From: Haloarcula amylolytica JCM 13557
GTDB taxonomy: Archaea > Halobacteriota > Halobacteria > Halobacteriales > Haloarculaceae
Assembly: GCF_000336615.1 (NCBI RefSeq)
Contig: NZ_AOLW01000010.1
Span: 1 to 64,000 of the forward strand
Direction of reading: 5' to 3'
DNA: 64,000 bases
Positions 15,242 to 25,111 of the stretch are shown one piece after another (the first letter of the stretch is position 1; each line of letters begins with the position of its first letter). A program made the position numbers and the translations under genes. Under the pieces are notes generated by a model that was given only the letters and a program-made list of their open reading frames with translations, did no database searches and was not told the DNA's origin.

Positions 15242-16027
15242 GTGTCTGACACTGAGACGAGCCAGCCACAGATCGAGCAGGCGCTCGCCGTCGTTCAGCG
15301 GGAGATTGACTGTATCGAGGCGGAACTGTCGGCTTTCAGGCGCTTTCGGACCAGACTCGTGTCCATCGAACCGACGGGACAATCCGCAGGCACTGTCGAC
15401 ACCTCAGCCGGGGGGATGTCGGCGCTCAGTGCCCGGCAGCCGAAACCAGAGACGAGCCTGCGCGCCGTCCGGGAAGCCTACCGGGAGACGGTCATGGCCG
15501 TGCCACACTTCGAGGCCGAGTACGACGACTCGCTGGAGGCGAATATGTCGATGGAGTTCGGGCCGGAACTCGGCACGCAGATCGCCACGGGAACACGCTT
15601 GACCCCGAAACTGTACGAGGCACTGCTGACCGCGAGCGAGGGGGCACGCGACGAACGCGAGACGTTGCTCCCGGCGCTCGAACGCGAACGGGAGTCGTTA
15701 CAGTCGGTACGAGCGACGCTCGACGACTGTGAACGCCGCGGGGCCGCACTGGGTGCGAACGCACGGCGAACGACCGACCCAGCCCGACTCGACACTATTG
15801 ACGACCAGCTCGCCGAAATCGAAGCCGACTGTGAGACGGCGGCAGCGACCCGCCAGCGACAGCTTCACAGCCGGTCGGCCGCTGCCATCTCGGGCATCGA
15901 CGGGACCAGTCTCGTCCGGTATCTCTACGGCGACTGTTCGGCGACGTGTCCGGCGCTCGCCGACATCCTCGCGTGCCTCGATACGATCAGGCGGCACCGC
16001 CGTCACTGTCTGGTTTCGACACGTTGA
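15242..16027 (+). CDS. coiled-coil haloarchaeal protein, hypothetical
   Basis: A 261-aa soluble protein starting at GTG 15242. Helical heptad-like stretches rich in Glu, Arg and Ala occur at about 8-40 (IEQALAVVQREIDCIEAEL) and 135-205, so antiparallel coiled coil is likely. A Cys cluster sits near the C terminus (YGDCSATCPALADILACLD). It resembles a haloarchaeal family (possibly DUF7260) by layout, but this assignment is tentative and function is unknown. It converges with the AbrB-PhoU gene, with only 43 nt between. Confidence 0.68.
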   Translation: MSDTETSQPQIEQALAVVQREIDCIEAELSAFRRFRTRLVSIEPTGQSAGTVDTSAGGMSALSARQPKPETSLRAVREAYRETVMAVPHFEAEYDDSLEANMSMEFGPELGTQIATGTRLTPKLYEALLTASEGARDERETLLPALERERESLQSVRATLDDCERRGAALGANARRTTDPARLDTIDDQLAEIEADCETAAATRQRQLHSRSAAAISGIDGTSLVRYLYGDCSATCPALADILACLDTIRRHRRHCLVSTR

Positions 16028-16070
16028 GATCACAGGACGGCTGTCCGTCGTTCTCTGTATTGACGACCCG

Positions 16071-17075
16071 TCAGGACTGCGGTCGCGGTGCGGCCTTCTG
16101 GAGCGCGCTCTCGGCGATGTTGCCGCCGTAGTCGGCGGTCCGGGACAGGGAGTCGACGATGAGGCCCAGTACCTGTGCGCTCTGTGGGTCGAACTCGCGG
16201 ATCTGCCCGTCGACTTCGCGAGCGGTTCCGTCGACGTCGGGGATCTGGCTCCGGGCCTCGTTTGCCAGTTCGACGGCCTCGTCGGAGTCCTCGGTCAACA
16301 GCGCGTCCATCGCGGTCTCGGGGACGGCGATAGCCTCGGCTTCCAGCTGATCGAGCAGTTCTGCGGTTTCCCCAGTTATTTCCCCGATTTCCTGGGAGAG
16401 GCTGGCGACCTTGGTCGCGTGGTCGGCGATACGCTCTAGCTGGCGGGCGCTGGACTGGAAATCGAACACGGTCTCGCGTGGGAAACCGATCTCGTCAGCT
16501 GTCGTCGGGTTTCGGAGGACGGTGCGAAACACGCGCGAAACCATGTACCAGAGGCGGTCGACGTCGTCGTCGCGCTGGATCACGTCCGCCGCGAGGTCGT
16601 CGTCGTCCTCGATGAGCGCCTCGACAGCGTCGGAGAGCATCGTCAGCGAGACCAGCCGCATTCGTGTGATCGCGTTGTGGACCGACAGCTCCGAGGAGTC
16701 CAGCAGGTCCTGCAGGACGACCCGGTCGGTCGTCTCTTCGATCATCTCTAAACCGACCAGTCCCTGAGTCGCATCGCGGATGATGCGTCGCTGTTCGGCT
16801 GTTATCCGCGTCGCTTCGAGCTGGATGATGTCGAAGCCGCTGACGTACATCGTCATCACCGCCCGCGTGAGTTCGTGCCTGTTTTCGAGTCCTTCCACGT
16901 CGAGACTCCCCTCCACGCGGCCGTTGTTCCGCTGTGGAGCGAGCAACAGCAGGTCCCGCTCGGCGTGGAATTCGACGACGCTGCCCGCACTCACGTCGTT
17001 TTCTGTCGCCCACTCTTTGGGGAGGGAGACGGTGTATGTCGACCCGCCTGTCACCTGGACCTTGCGTGTCTCCAT
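16071..17075 (-). CDS. AbrB/SpoVT-PhoU fusion, phosphate-locus regulator
   Basis: A 334-aa protein with an N-terminal SpoVT/AbrB swapped-hairpin DNA-binding domain (residues 1-45, METRKVQVTGGSTYTVSLPKEW) joined to PhoU-like helical repeats (about 110-330). PhoU domains sense the Pst transporter's state in bacteria; the AbrB fusion makes a direct DNA-binding regulator plausible. It is divergent from pstS across a 331-bp region with shared A/T-rich motifs. A minus-strand TTTATATC about 27 nt before the ATG supports the start. A paralogue lies at the far end of the pst operon (24008-25069). Confidence 0.9.
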   Translation of the reverse strand: METRKVQVTGGSTYTVSLPKEWATENDVSAGSVVEFHAERDLLLLAPQRNNGRVEGSLDVEGLENRHELTRAVMTMYVSGFDIIQLEATRITAEQRRIIRDATQGLVGLEMIEETTDRVVLQDLLDSSELSVHNAITRMRLVSLTMLSDAVEALIEDDDDLAADVIQRDDDVDRLWYMVSRVFRTVLRNPTTADEIGFPRETVFDFQSSARQLERIADHATKVASLSQEIGEITGETAELLDQLEAEAIAVPETAMDALLTEDSDEAVELANEARSQIPDVDGTAREVDGQIREFDPQSAQVLGLIVDSLSRTADYGGNIAESALQKAAPRPQS

Positions 17076-17406
17076 GTGGCTGGCACTCGTTCACGGGATG
17101 ATATAAATCCACTCATATCTATATACTATATCCAAGCTCTAATATTTGGGGACATATTCTCCGGATAACCGTCGATTCGGCGACGAAATTCGCCGGTGTA
17201 GGTAGTTCAAACGGCTGAAAAAGCTATACTCGGCCACTCGCCCATATGCGGCGTATTCGGGGGGCTGAAGGCACAATGACGACGTGCTCGCTGATATATG
17301 CCTGCCCATTTGTGGCTGTTTAGCATACTATATCTATATAGTAATAACCCAATAGATATAGCAATCTTAGCAGGTTACTTATTAGCCGTCCTGCTTGACT
17401 CTGGTG
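17076..17406. promoter_or_regulatory. divergent pst control region with A/T-rich inverted repeat
   Basis: 331 bp without a gene. The perfect inverted repeat TACTATATCTATATAGTA (17326-17343) lies 64-81 nt before the pstS start, followed by a related half-site ATAGATATAG (about 17352-17361). Next to the other promoter, 17113-17132 reads ATATCTATATACTATAT-type sequence. TATA elements are at about 17376-17386 (pstS) and 17100-17108 (AbrB-PhoU). The shared words suggest a common phosphate-responsive operator. Confidence 0.6.
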
Positions 17407-18558
17407 ATGGCGCACGACCCAGACGGGCTGTCAGAGTTCGTATCGCGGCGGAAATTCATCGCAACGACAGGTGCGACCGGTATCGCTGCGATCGCTGGCT
17501 GTTCCAGCGGTAGCGGCGACTCCGAGTCGGACGGGAGCTCCGGCGAGAGTGCGGACACCGAAGCGGTGTCGACGGAGATGGAAGCGACCGAAAGCACCGA
17601 CGAGGGCGGTAGCTCCGGCGGTACCAGCGCACTCTCGTCCGGCGGCTCCTCGACGGTGTACCCCATCGCGAACACGGCAGCGTCCTACTGGAACGCGAAC
17701 CGACCGGCCAGCGACACCGAGTACTGGCCCCACGAAGAGTACGACATCGACACGGACCAGAACCTCGCCGACTACTGGGCCGGCCTGTACGGGTTCGAAG
17801 CCGGCGGCGAGGAGGGGCCGCCGTTCCAGTACACTGTCGGCCTCTCACACTCCGGGACCGGAATCGAGAAGGTCATGAACGGGCAGAACGACCTCGGCAA
17901 CTCCTCCGGAAACGTCGAGGACGAACTGCCCGACCGCGACTCCTACGAGCAGTTCGTCGACCACGTCGTCGGCGTGGACGGACAGCCGCTGGTCGTCTCC
18001 CAGGAGATCGCCGATGCCGGTGTCGAGCAGATCACCGGCGACCAGCTCAAGGGGCTCTACAAGGGCGAAATCACCAACTGGAGCGAACTCGGCGGTCCGG
18101 ACCGTGAGATTCAGGTCCTCGCCCGCGTCAAAGGCTCCGGAACGCGAACTTCCTTCGTCTCCAACGTCTTCGGCAACTCCGAGGAAGACACCTCCGTTGC
18201 CAACCGCTACGGGCAGAATCAGCGCCTCGCACAGGCCATCGCACAGGCCGACAACGCCATCAGCTACCTCGCGCTGGCGTTCATTGACACCGACGGGCTG
18301 GCCCCCATCTCGCTGGAATGGGAGGGGACAACCTACAGCTATCAGGACGACCAGAACGGTCTCGACTCGAAGGCGTACCCGCTGTCGCGCGACCTCCACA
18401 TGTACACCTGGGAAGGCACCTCGGAGAAAGAGGCCGCGGTCATCAACATGATCCTGTCCGACTTCGGTCAGGACACCTTCGTCGCACCGAACAACTACTT
18501 CAAGCTCGGCTCGCGCCGCCGCGAGGAAGAGCGCGCCAAGCTCCCCGACCAGGTGTGA
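17407..18558 (+). CDS. pstS: phosphate ABC transporter substrate-binding lipoprotein PstS
   Basis: A 383-aa extracellular binding protein that captures inorganic phosphate for the Pst importer. The N terminus has a twin-arginine signal (SRRKFIATTGATG) ending in an IAGC lipobox, so it is probably Tat-exported and lipid-anchored. A Ser/Gly/Glu-rich linker follows (about 32-80), then the two-lobed PBP fold with SSTVYP near 83 and GSGTRTSFV near 243, which bind phosphate. ATG at 17407 is chosen over the in-frame ATG at 17395 because the TATA box lies about 26 nt upstream of it. Confidence 0.95.
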   Translation: MAHDPDGLSEFVSRRKFIATTGATGIAAIAGCSSGSGDSESDGSSGESADTEAVSTEMEATESTDEGGSSGGTSALSSGGSSTVYPIANTAASYWNANRPASDTEYWPHEEYDIDTDQNLADYWAGLYGFEAGGEEGPPFQYTVGLSHSGTGIEKVMNGQNDLGNSSGNVEDELPDRDSYEQFVDHVVGVDGQPLVVSQEIADAGVEQITGDQLKGLYKGEITNWSELGGPDREIQVLARVKGSGTRTSFVSNVFGNSEEDTSVANRYGQNQRLAQAIAQADNAISYLALAFIDTDGLAPISLEWEGTTYSYQDDQNGLDSKAYPLSRDLHMYTWEGTSEKEAAVINMILSDFGQDTFVAPNNYFKLGSRRREEERAKLPDQV

Positions 18559-18617
18559 TCGACCGCAACTGAGAGTCGTCGGACGACTATCGACCGTGCC
18601 GGTCGATTTTCCATACT

Positions 18618-19739
18618 ATGACAGAGGACATACCTACGACGGAGGGCGAGACGGTGTCGAGCGAGGACAGAGCTGACGGGTCGACGCTTGCTGTCGGCGC
18701 GGTCGCGACGACGCTGGTGGCGACGATTCTCGTCTTCCTGTTTCGGCCCGCTCTTGCGTTGCCCATGCTGCTGGCGTTCGTGTTCGTCACCGCGGTCGGC
18801 TGGGTTACCTATCAGGCCGAAGTCGCACGCCTGCTCACGCTGGTCGCGACGGTCCTTACGGTGCTGACCGTCGCGTTCATCACGTTCTTCCTGTTCGCGA
18901 GCGCGTTGCCGGCGTTTCTCGAACACGGGACCGGACTGCTACTGATTCCGGAGCAGGGCGGGGAGGCCCGCTGGTTCTTCTGGCTCGAAACCGTCCTGCC
19001 GTCGGACTCGACGTACTGGAACCCGCTCAGCGGGGCGTACTCGCTGATACCGATGATCTGGGCGACGGTAGTCGTCACCGTCATCGCGGGCGCGGTGGCG
19101 GGGCCGCTCGGCCTGTTCGGCGCGCTGTTCATCGCCGAGGTCGCTAGCGACCGTCTGCGGGAGATCATCAAGCCCGGCGTCGAGATCCTGGCCGGCATCC
19201 CCTCTATCGTCTACGGGTTCATCGGCTTTCAGGTGCTGAACGGCTTCATCCAGACGAACTTCCTCGACGACGGGGCGAGCTTCCTCATCGCCGGTATCGT
19301 CGTTGGCGTGATGGCGCTGCCGACGGTCGTCTCCGTCGGCGAGGATGCCCTCTCCAGCGTCCCCCAGTCGATGGGTGACGGCTCCGTCGCCATGGGCGCG
19401 ACCGAGTGGCAGACGATGAAGAGCATCTCCATCCCGGCGGCGTTCTCGGGTATCTCCGCGGCCGTCATTCTCGGACTGGGCCGGGCCATCGGCGAGACGA
19501 TGGCCGTCGCCGCGATCATGGCCTCGGGGACGCAGTTCGCCGACCCGCTGTTCGACGTCTTCGACGCGAACGCGACGCTGACCAGCCTGATTGCGACCCA
19601 GTACGGGAGCGCATCCGAGAGCACTGTCGACGTGCTGTTCGTCGCCGGCGTCATGCTGTTCGTCATCGTCGCCGGGATGAGCATCGTCTCGCAGTACATC
19701 GAGCGACGTATGCAGCGGAAACTGAAGGGGCAACAATGA
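18618..19739 (+). CDS. pstC: phosphate ABC transporter permease PstC
   Basis: A 373-aa inner permease of the Pst importer. About 35 acidic N-terminal residues precede two extra hydrophobic segments (about 32-78) and then the six-helix transport domain. The cytoplasmic coupling (EAA) loop is visible as MGATEWQTMKSISIPAAFSG then LGLGRAIGETMAVA (about 255-300). It overlaps pstA by 4 nt (ATGA), indicating translational coupling. Confidence 0.94.
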   Translation: MTEDIPTTEGETVSSEDRADGSTLAVGAVATTLVATILVFLFRPALALPMLLAFVFVTAVGWVTYQAEVARLLTLVATVLTVLTVAFITFFLFASALPAFLEHGTGLLLIPEQGGEARWFFWLETVLPSDSTYWNPLSGAYSLIPMIWATVVVTVIAGAVAGPLGLFGALFIAEVASDRLREIIKPGVEILAGIPSIVYGFIGFQVLNGFIQTNFLDDGASFLIAGIVVGVMALPTVVSVGEDALSSVPQSMGDGSVAMGATEWQTMKSISIPAAFSGISAAVILGLGRAIGETMAVAAIMASGTQFADPLFDVFDANATLTSLIATQYGSASESTVDVLFVAGVMLFVIVAGMSIVSQYIERRMQRKLKGQQ

Positions 19740-22390
19740 GTGACGCCTACGCGACCACCGACCGACTCGTCAGTGCGGACTCGAACAGCTACGACCGGGG
19801 GCTCGATGCGGCAATCGCACTCAGCGTTATCGGCTTCACGCTCGGGCTCGTCACGCTCGTGAACCTGGTTCCGCCCGGTGCCAGCGGCAGCAGCCTCACC
19901 ACGGCGCTCGGGACACTGCTTGCTGTCGTCGTCGGGGCCGTCGGAATCACCGGCCTCGCCTCCTACGCCAACGTCGTCCCGGTCACCTCACAGCGGGTGC
20001 GCGGCATCGGGCTGGGCCTCGTCGTCTCGGTGGTCGCGCTGACTGTCCTCGCGGCGCTCCTTCCGGTGACGATGGCGACGCTACTCGGGGCCGTGTTACT
20101 GGTCGAGGCGCTGGCTATCACTGCCGCTGGCGTCACCTCCCGACTCGAACTCGTGGACACGGAACCGAACATGAGCGCCGGGCTGCTCTCCGGCGTGGCC
20201 TTCGGCGCAATCGGCCTCGCTATGGGCGCGGCTGTCGGGGGTGCCCTCGCCGGGTTCGGCTCGCTCCCGTGGCTCATCGGGGCCGCCGTCGCCGGCGTCA
20301 GCCTGTTCCTGCTGGCGATTCTCCCCCGCGAGGACCTCGGTTCGACGCTCCCGACGGCGCTCGTCGTCGGCGCGCTCGGGCTGACAATCGTGACCGGCAC
20401 CATCGGCGTCGGCTGGCAGTGGAACCCCCAGACGCTCTCCGGTGGCTTCACCGGCGGCGCGGTCATCCCGGTGTTCCTCCTCGTCGGGACGCTCCTGTCA
20501 GCCTGGTCGGCCGCCAAGTGTCGGGCCGGGTTCGGCGCTCGGGGCCGCGAGTACGGAGCCTTCCTCGTCATCAACCTCAACGCCTTCCTGATGGTGGCCG
20601 TGATGGCGACAATCGTCGTGTTCGTGACGCTCAAGGGCGTCGGCTACGCTGTCCGCGGACTTTCGGTCGGTGCGCTGACCGCGCTGGTCTTCCTGACGCC
20701 AGCCCTCCTCGCCGCCGTCCAGTTCGCTCGCACACCCGCGGGCACAAACGACTGGAACGACGGCGCTCGACAACTGTTTCGGGTCCTCCCGCTGGCGGCG
20801 GTCGGTGCGCTCGCCGCAACGTTCGTGAGTGTGCTCGTCACCGGGTCCCCGCTGCGCTACTCCTACGCCTACACTGTCCAGGTCAACCGACAGGGGCAGG
20901 CACTCGATACGGCACTCGCAGTGACCCCCGACACGACGGTCGGGCCGCTACTGCTGCTCGCACCAGCGGTGCTGCTCGCAGTCACCTTCTTCCGCTCGTT
21001 CGGCTCGCTCCGAAACGTCGGGACGCAGTCCGAGCGGACCGGGTCGATCCGACAGGCCGTCCCGACCGCAGCTCTCGTGCTGGTCGTCCTCATCGGCTTC
21101 TTCCTGATTCTCGGCCCGGCTCCGTTCGGTCTGCCTCTCGGTGAGACGCTCGGATTCGCCGCCGTCGTCGCCGGAGCAGTCGCCGCGGGCGGCCTCGCCG
21201 TCACCCCCCTCGTCGGCGTGCTCACCAGCGACGGGCCGACGCTGGCCGACAGCGCACAGCGCGAGGCCCCCCTGTTCACGCTGGGGGTGTTCGGCGGACT
21301 CGGGCTGTTGCTGGCCGCGCTGTTGCTCCAGCCCGTCGCCGGCATCAATCCGCGGGTCGGCCCGGTGAACCTCGTGCCCGTGGTCGCGTTCGGGGCCGCC
21401 GTCGCCTCGCTCGCACTGGCGACACTCACGACTGTCGCAAAGCGGTCCAGCGAGGAGACGATCACCCGCCGGTTGCTGACCGAGGAGACGCGCCTCGGCC
21501 TCGTCGGCGCGGCCGGCTTCACCGCCCTGGTCGGCCTGCACGTCGCCGCGACCGGCGTCTCGTTCACCGTGCTCGGCGTCGCTGTCTCGAACGAGGGGAG
21601 CTTCTCGTGGCCGATGGTGATGCAGGCCTACATCCCGCTTGGGGCCGAACCCGGCGGGATCATGCCCGCAATCGTCGGCACGGTGTGGCTGGTCGTCGGG
21701 GCGACGCTGTTCGCCGTCCCGCTGGGGGTCGGTGCGGCGGTGTTCCTCACCGAGTACGCCGAGCAGGGCCGGTTCACCGCGGTCGTCGAAATCGCGACGA
21801 ACGCGCTCTGGAGCACGCCGAGTATCGTCTTCGGCCTGTTTGGGGCGGCGTTCCTGATTCCGCGGCTGGGCGGCGACGAGTCGCTGCTGGCCGGAATGCT
21901 GGTGCTTGGTTTCATGCTCCTGCCGCTTGTGCTCATCACCTCGCGGGAATCGATCAAGGCCGTTCCCGACGAGTACCGGGACGCCAGCGCGGCCCTGGGT
22001 GTGACCCAGTGGGAGACGATCAAGAGCGTCGTCCTGCCGGCGGCGATGCCGGGCGTCATCACCGGCGTCATCCTCGGCGTCGGCCGTATCGCCGGTGAGA
22101 CTGCCCCGCTCATTCTGGTGCTGGGGTCGACGCTGAACGCGACAGAAAGCGTCGACGTCATCGACGGCTTCCGCTTCGTCTCGGGGCCGCCGTTCATCGC
22201 CAACGACGCCCTCCTGACGGCCTCGGCGTCACTGCCGACGCAGGTGTGGGCCGTCATCGCGGCCGGAGTGTCGGGGTCGCCGCAGATGGGATGGGCGACC
22301 GCGTTCATCTTGCTGATGGTCGTCCTGACGTTCTACGCGGTCGGTATCACGGCGCGGACGTACTTCCGGAGGAAACTCAACTATGAGTGA
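19736..22390 (+). CDS. pstA: phosphate ABC transporter permease PstA with long N-terminal membrane domain
   Basis: An 884-aa protein, roughly three times the size of bacterial PstA. The genuine permease domain is the last 240 residues or so (from about 642, [14 protein letters not shown]), with the EAA loop [21 protein letters not shown] then [13 protein letters not shown] (about 745-780). The preceding 640 residues hold many hydrophobic helices with short loops and no recognisable soluble domain. The ATG at 19736 overlaps the pstC stop; longer open frame upstream lies inside pstC. The frame is continuous, so this is a fusion or expansion, not a frameshift. Confidence 0.92.
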   Translation: MSDAYATTDRLVSADSNSYDRGLDAAIALSVIGFTLGLVTLVNLVPPGASGSSLTTALGTLLAVVVGAVGITGLASYANVVPVTSQRVRGIGLGLVVSVVALTVLAALLPVTMATLLGAVLLVEALAITAAGVTSRLELVDTEPNMSAGLLSGVAFGAIGLAMGAAVGGALAGFGSLPWLIGAAVAGVSLFLLAILPREDLGSTLPTALVVGALGLTIVTGTIGVGWQWNPQTLSGGFTGGAVIPVFLLVGTLLSAWSAAKCRAGFGARGREYGAFLVINLNAFLMVAVMATIVVFVTLKGVGYAVRGLSVGALTALVFLTPALLAAVQFARTPAGTNDWNDGARQLFRVLPLAAVGALAATFVSVLVTGSPLRYSYAYTVQVNRQGQALDTALAVTPDTTVGPLLLLAPAVLLAVTFFRSFGSLRNVGTQSERTGSIRQAVPTAALVLVVLIGFFLILGPAPFGLPLGETLGFAAVVAGAVAAGGLAVTPLVGVLTSDGPTLADSAQREAPLFTLGVFGGLGLLLAALLLQPVAGINPRVGPVNLVPVVAFGAAVASLALATLTTVAKRSSEETITRRLLTEETRLGLVGAAGFTALVGLHVAATGVSFTVLGVAVSNEGSFSWPMVMQAYIPLGAEPGGIMPAIVGTVWLVVGATLFAVPLGVGAAVFLTEYAEQGRFTAVVEIATNALWSTPSIVFGLFGAAFLIPRLGGDESLLAGMLVLGFMLLPLVLITSRESIKAVPDEYRDASAALGVTQWETIKSVVLPAAMPGVITGVILGVGRIAGETAPLILVLGSTLNATESVDVIDGFRFVSGPPFIANDALLTASASLPTQVWAVIAAGVSGSPQMGWATAFILLMVVLTFYAVGITARTYFRRKLNYE

Positions 22391-23324
22391 TAGCATCAAC
22401 ACGGAGCCGAGCACGGACACGCAAACGAACGGCGAGCAGACGGTCACAGCCGCCTCGCCGAGCACCGAAACGACGGCCGGTGAGAGCGAGGAGCAGGTCC
22501 GCGAGGAGTGGCGGCAGTACGAGTTCGACGGCGATACGAAGCTCTCGGTCGAGAACCTCGACGTCTGGTACGGCGACGACCACGCGCTGAAAGACGTCTC
22601 GATGGAGATTCCGGAAAACAGCGTCACGGCGCTCATCGGCCCGTCGGGCTGTGGCAAATCGACGTACCTGCGGTGTCTGAACCGCATGAACGACCGTATC
22701 AAGGCCGCTCGAATCGACGGCTCGGTTGAGCTGGACGGTACTGAGATTTACGACCCCAACGCCAACCTCGTCGAGCTTCGCAAACGCATCGGGATGGTGT
22801 TCCAGTCGCCGAACCCGTTCCCCAAGTCCATCCGGGAGAACATCTCCTACGGTCCCCGCAAGCACGGCGACATCAACAAGGGCCTGCTCGCGCGCCTGTT
22901 CGGCCGCGATGACACGGAACAGGAGGGCGAACTCGTCGAACGCTCGCTGAAACAGGCCGCGCTGTGGGACGAGGTCAGCGACCGCCTCGACGACAACGCG
23001 CTGGGCCTCTCAGGCGGCCAGCAACAGCGGCTCTGTATCGCCCGCTGTCTGGCCGTCGACCCCGAGGTCATCCTGATGGACGAGCCGGCGTCGGCGCTCG
23101 ACCCGATCGCCACGTCGAAGATCGAGGACCTCGTCGAGGAACTGTCGAAGGACTACACCGTCGTCATCGTCACTCACAATATGCAGCAGGCCGCTCGCAT
23201 CTCTGACCAGACCGCCGTGTTCCTCACCGGCGGCGAACTCGTGGAGTACGACGACACGGACAAGATCTTCGAGAACCCCGAGAGCCAGCGCGTCGAGGAC
23301 TACATCACCGGCAAGTTCGGGTGA
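22383..23324 (+). CDS. pstB: phosphate ABC transporter ATPase PstB
   Basis: A 313-aa ABC ATPase that powers PstCA. Walker A is GPSGCGKST (86-94), the signature LSGGQQQR is near 210-217, and Walker B is [12 protein letters not shown]. About 45 Ser/Thr/Glu-rich residues precede the domain, and a short insertion ([15 protein letters not shown]) follows the Q-loop region. GGAGGAA lies 13 nt before the ATG, one of the few strong Shine-Dalgarno matches here, and the gene overlaps the end of pstA by 8 nt. Confidence 0.96.
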   Translation: MSDSINTEPSTDTQTNGEQTVTAASPSTETTAGESEEQVREEWRQYEFDGDTKLSVENLDVWYGDDHALKDVSMEIPENSVTALIGPSGCGKSTYLRCLNRMNDRIKAARIDGSVELDGTEIYDPNANLVELRKRIGMVFQSPNPFPKSIRENISYGPRKHGDINKGLLARLFGRDDTEQEGELVERSLKQAALWDEVSDRLDDNALGLSGGQQQRLCIARCLAVDPEVILMDEPASALDPIATSKIEDLVEELSKDYTVVIVTHNMQQAARISDQTAVFLTGGELVEYDDTDKIFENPESQRVEDYITGKFG

Positions 23325-23327
23325 CCC

Positions 23328-24005
23328 ATGTCACGAGAGTCGTACCAGCAAGCACTGGACGAACTCCGGGCTGCCGTCGTCGACATGGGGACACTCGTCG
23401 TCGAGCGACTCGAAGCGGCCCTCACTGCGCTTCGGTCCGTCGACGAGGACCTGGCACAGTCGGTCATCGACGGCGACGACGAAATAAACGACCTGTATCT
23501 GGCACTCGAAGCCGACTGCATCGACCTCTTCGCCCTCCAGCAGCCGGTCGCGACCGACCTCCGATTCGTGGCCGCCTCGTTCAAGATTATCACCGACCTC
23601 GAACGCGTCGCGGACCTCGCCACGAACCTCGCGGCCTACGCGCAGTCCGCCGACCGCCGTCTCGCCCCGGAAGTCGACGTCGACACAATCGGCCGCGAGG
23701 CCACCGAGATGGTCGAGCGCAGTATCGACGCGTACAGACGTGAAGACATTGACGAATGCCGCGCCGTCGCGGCTGACGACGACGAACTCGACGCGCTCTG
23801 TCAGCGGGCCAGCGAGACCGTTGCCCGGGACCTCATCGAGCGGGAGGCCGACGGCGACGACGGCTGGGCCGTCGAGCAGCTCCTCGACGACGTTTCGGCG
23901 CTGTTGCTTACGGTGCGGGACCTCGAACGCGTGGGCGACCACGCCGTCAACATCGCGGCACGCACGCTGTACATGGTCGAAACCGACTCGGAACTCATCT
24001 ACTAA
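23328..24005 (+). CDS. phoU: phosphate signalling protein PhoU
   Basis: A 225-aa protein with two three-helix PhoU repeats, each with the acidic metal-binding signature ([15 protein letters not shown] near 87-101, [15 protein letters not shown] near 194-208). PhoU modulates Pst activity and phosphate signalling at the inner face of the membrane. It follows pstB by 3 nt and is 2 nt from the next gene, so it is part of the same operon. Confidence 0.93.
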   Translation: MSRESYQQALDELRAAVVDMGTLVVERLEAALTALRSVDEDLAQSVIDGDDEINDLYLALEADCIDLFALQQPVATDLRFVAASFKIITDLERVADLATNLAAYAQSADRRLAPEVDVDTIGREATEMVERSIDAYRREDIDECRAVAADDDELDALCQRASETVARDLIEREADGDDGWAVEQLLDDVSALLLTVRDLERVGDHAVNIAARTLYMVETDSELIY

Positions 24006-24007
24006 GC

Positions 24008-25069
24008 ATGGACACCCGAAAGATACAGACCGTCGGCGGCGGCACGTACACCGTTTCGCTGCCGAAAGAGTGGGCCGAATCGGAGAACTGTACGGCCGGG
24101 ACGACGGTGAACCTCCACACGCACATCGACGGCCTGCTAGTGATCCAGACCCCCGAGTCCCAGACGACGGCGCGGAACCGCGTCGAACTCGAAGCCGGGA
24201 CCGACGACCCGGCCGAGATAGAACAGTTACTCCGGGCAGCCTACGCCGCCGGCGTCGAATCAGTCGTCCTCGAAGTCCCTGATGGCTACACCGACGAACA
24301 ACTCCGGGCCATCGAACGTGTCACTCGGAACCTGACCGGCGTGACCGTCGCCGAGGAAACCGAGACACAAGTCACGGTCCAGACGTTGCTCGACGCCGGC
24401 GAGGTGTCGGTCAGGCAGTCGGTCCGCCAGCTCCAGTTCGTCGCCCTGTCGATGCACCGGGATGCGATGGCCGCGCTCACGACCGGGACGACCAGCGACC
24501 GATGGGCCGACCGAGACGAGCAGGCCGACCGGCTGCACGCCATGATCGACCGCTACTTCGAGCGGGGACTGGCACGGCTCGACGAAATCGACGCGCTCGG
24601 GCTGACCCGCCCCGAACTGTTCAGCCTCTGGGCGACCGCCAACGAACTCGAACGCGTGGCCGACCACGCCGAGCGAATCGGGACCGTCGCCGACCAGCTC
24701 GACGGCCAGCCAGGGCGGACCATCGTCACAGCCCTCGAAGGTATCGCTCAGGAGGTCCGAACCGTCGTCGAAGACGCTGTCCGCGTCATCATCGGTGACG
24801 CCTGCGTCGCTACCGCTCGACAGACGCTGGCCACGCGCCGGGCCGTCCGCCAGCGGATAACCGACCTCGACCGACAGCTGTTCGAATCCGGCGACGCCGA
24901 CTACCGGCTCACGCGCGCCCTCGATAGTCTCTCCAGAACGGCTGAACACGGCGGCAACATCGCCGAGTTCGGCCTCCGAATGGCCGTCCGCGACGGGGCG
25001 CTCACGGCTGACAACGCCGGCACTGACGAGGCGAACGCGCCGAGTTCGACAGCCGAAACGGAGTCCTGA
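24008..25069 (+). CDS. second AbrB/SpoVT-PhoU fusion regulator
   Basis: A 353-aa paralogue of the divergent gene at 16071-17075. The N-terminal AbrB-like hairpin (MDTRKIQTVGGGTYTVSLPK) is nearly the same in pattern, and the helical body carries LERVADHAERIG (about 215-226) and a final LSRTAEHGGNIAEFG, typical of PhoU repeats. The C-terminal 25 residues are a disordered acidic tail. It closes the pst operon, only 2 nt after phoU, so the regulator would be induced with the transporter and could feed back on it. Confidence 0.9.
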   Translation: MDTRKIQTVGGGTYTVSLPKEWAESENCTAGTTVNLHTHIDGLLVIQTPESQTTARNRVELEAGTDDPAEIEQLLRAAYAAGVESVVLEVPDGYTDEQLRAIERVTRNLTGVTVAEETETQVTVQTLLDAGEVSVRQSVRQLQFVALSMHRDAMAALTTGTTSDRWADRDEQADRLHAMIDRYFERGLARLDEIDALGLTRPELFSLWATANELERVADHAERIGTVADQLDGQPGRTIVTALEGIAQEVRTVVEDAVRVIIGDACVATARQTLATRRAVRQRITDLDRQLFESGDADYRLTRALDSLSRTAEHGGNIAEFGLRMAVRDGALTADNAGTDEANAPSSTAETES

Positions 25070-25111
25070 CGAACGCACAGCACACAAGGGCCATCGGTTC
25101 CGAAATCCGCT

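Noticed and set aside
18618-25069. Phosphonate or molybdate transporter instead of phosphate
   Set aside because: PstS phosphate loops, PstB family signature and PhoU genes in the same operon fit phosphate.
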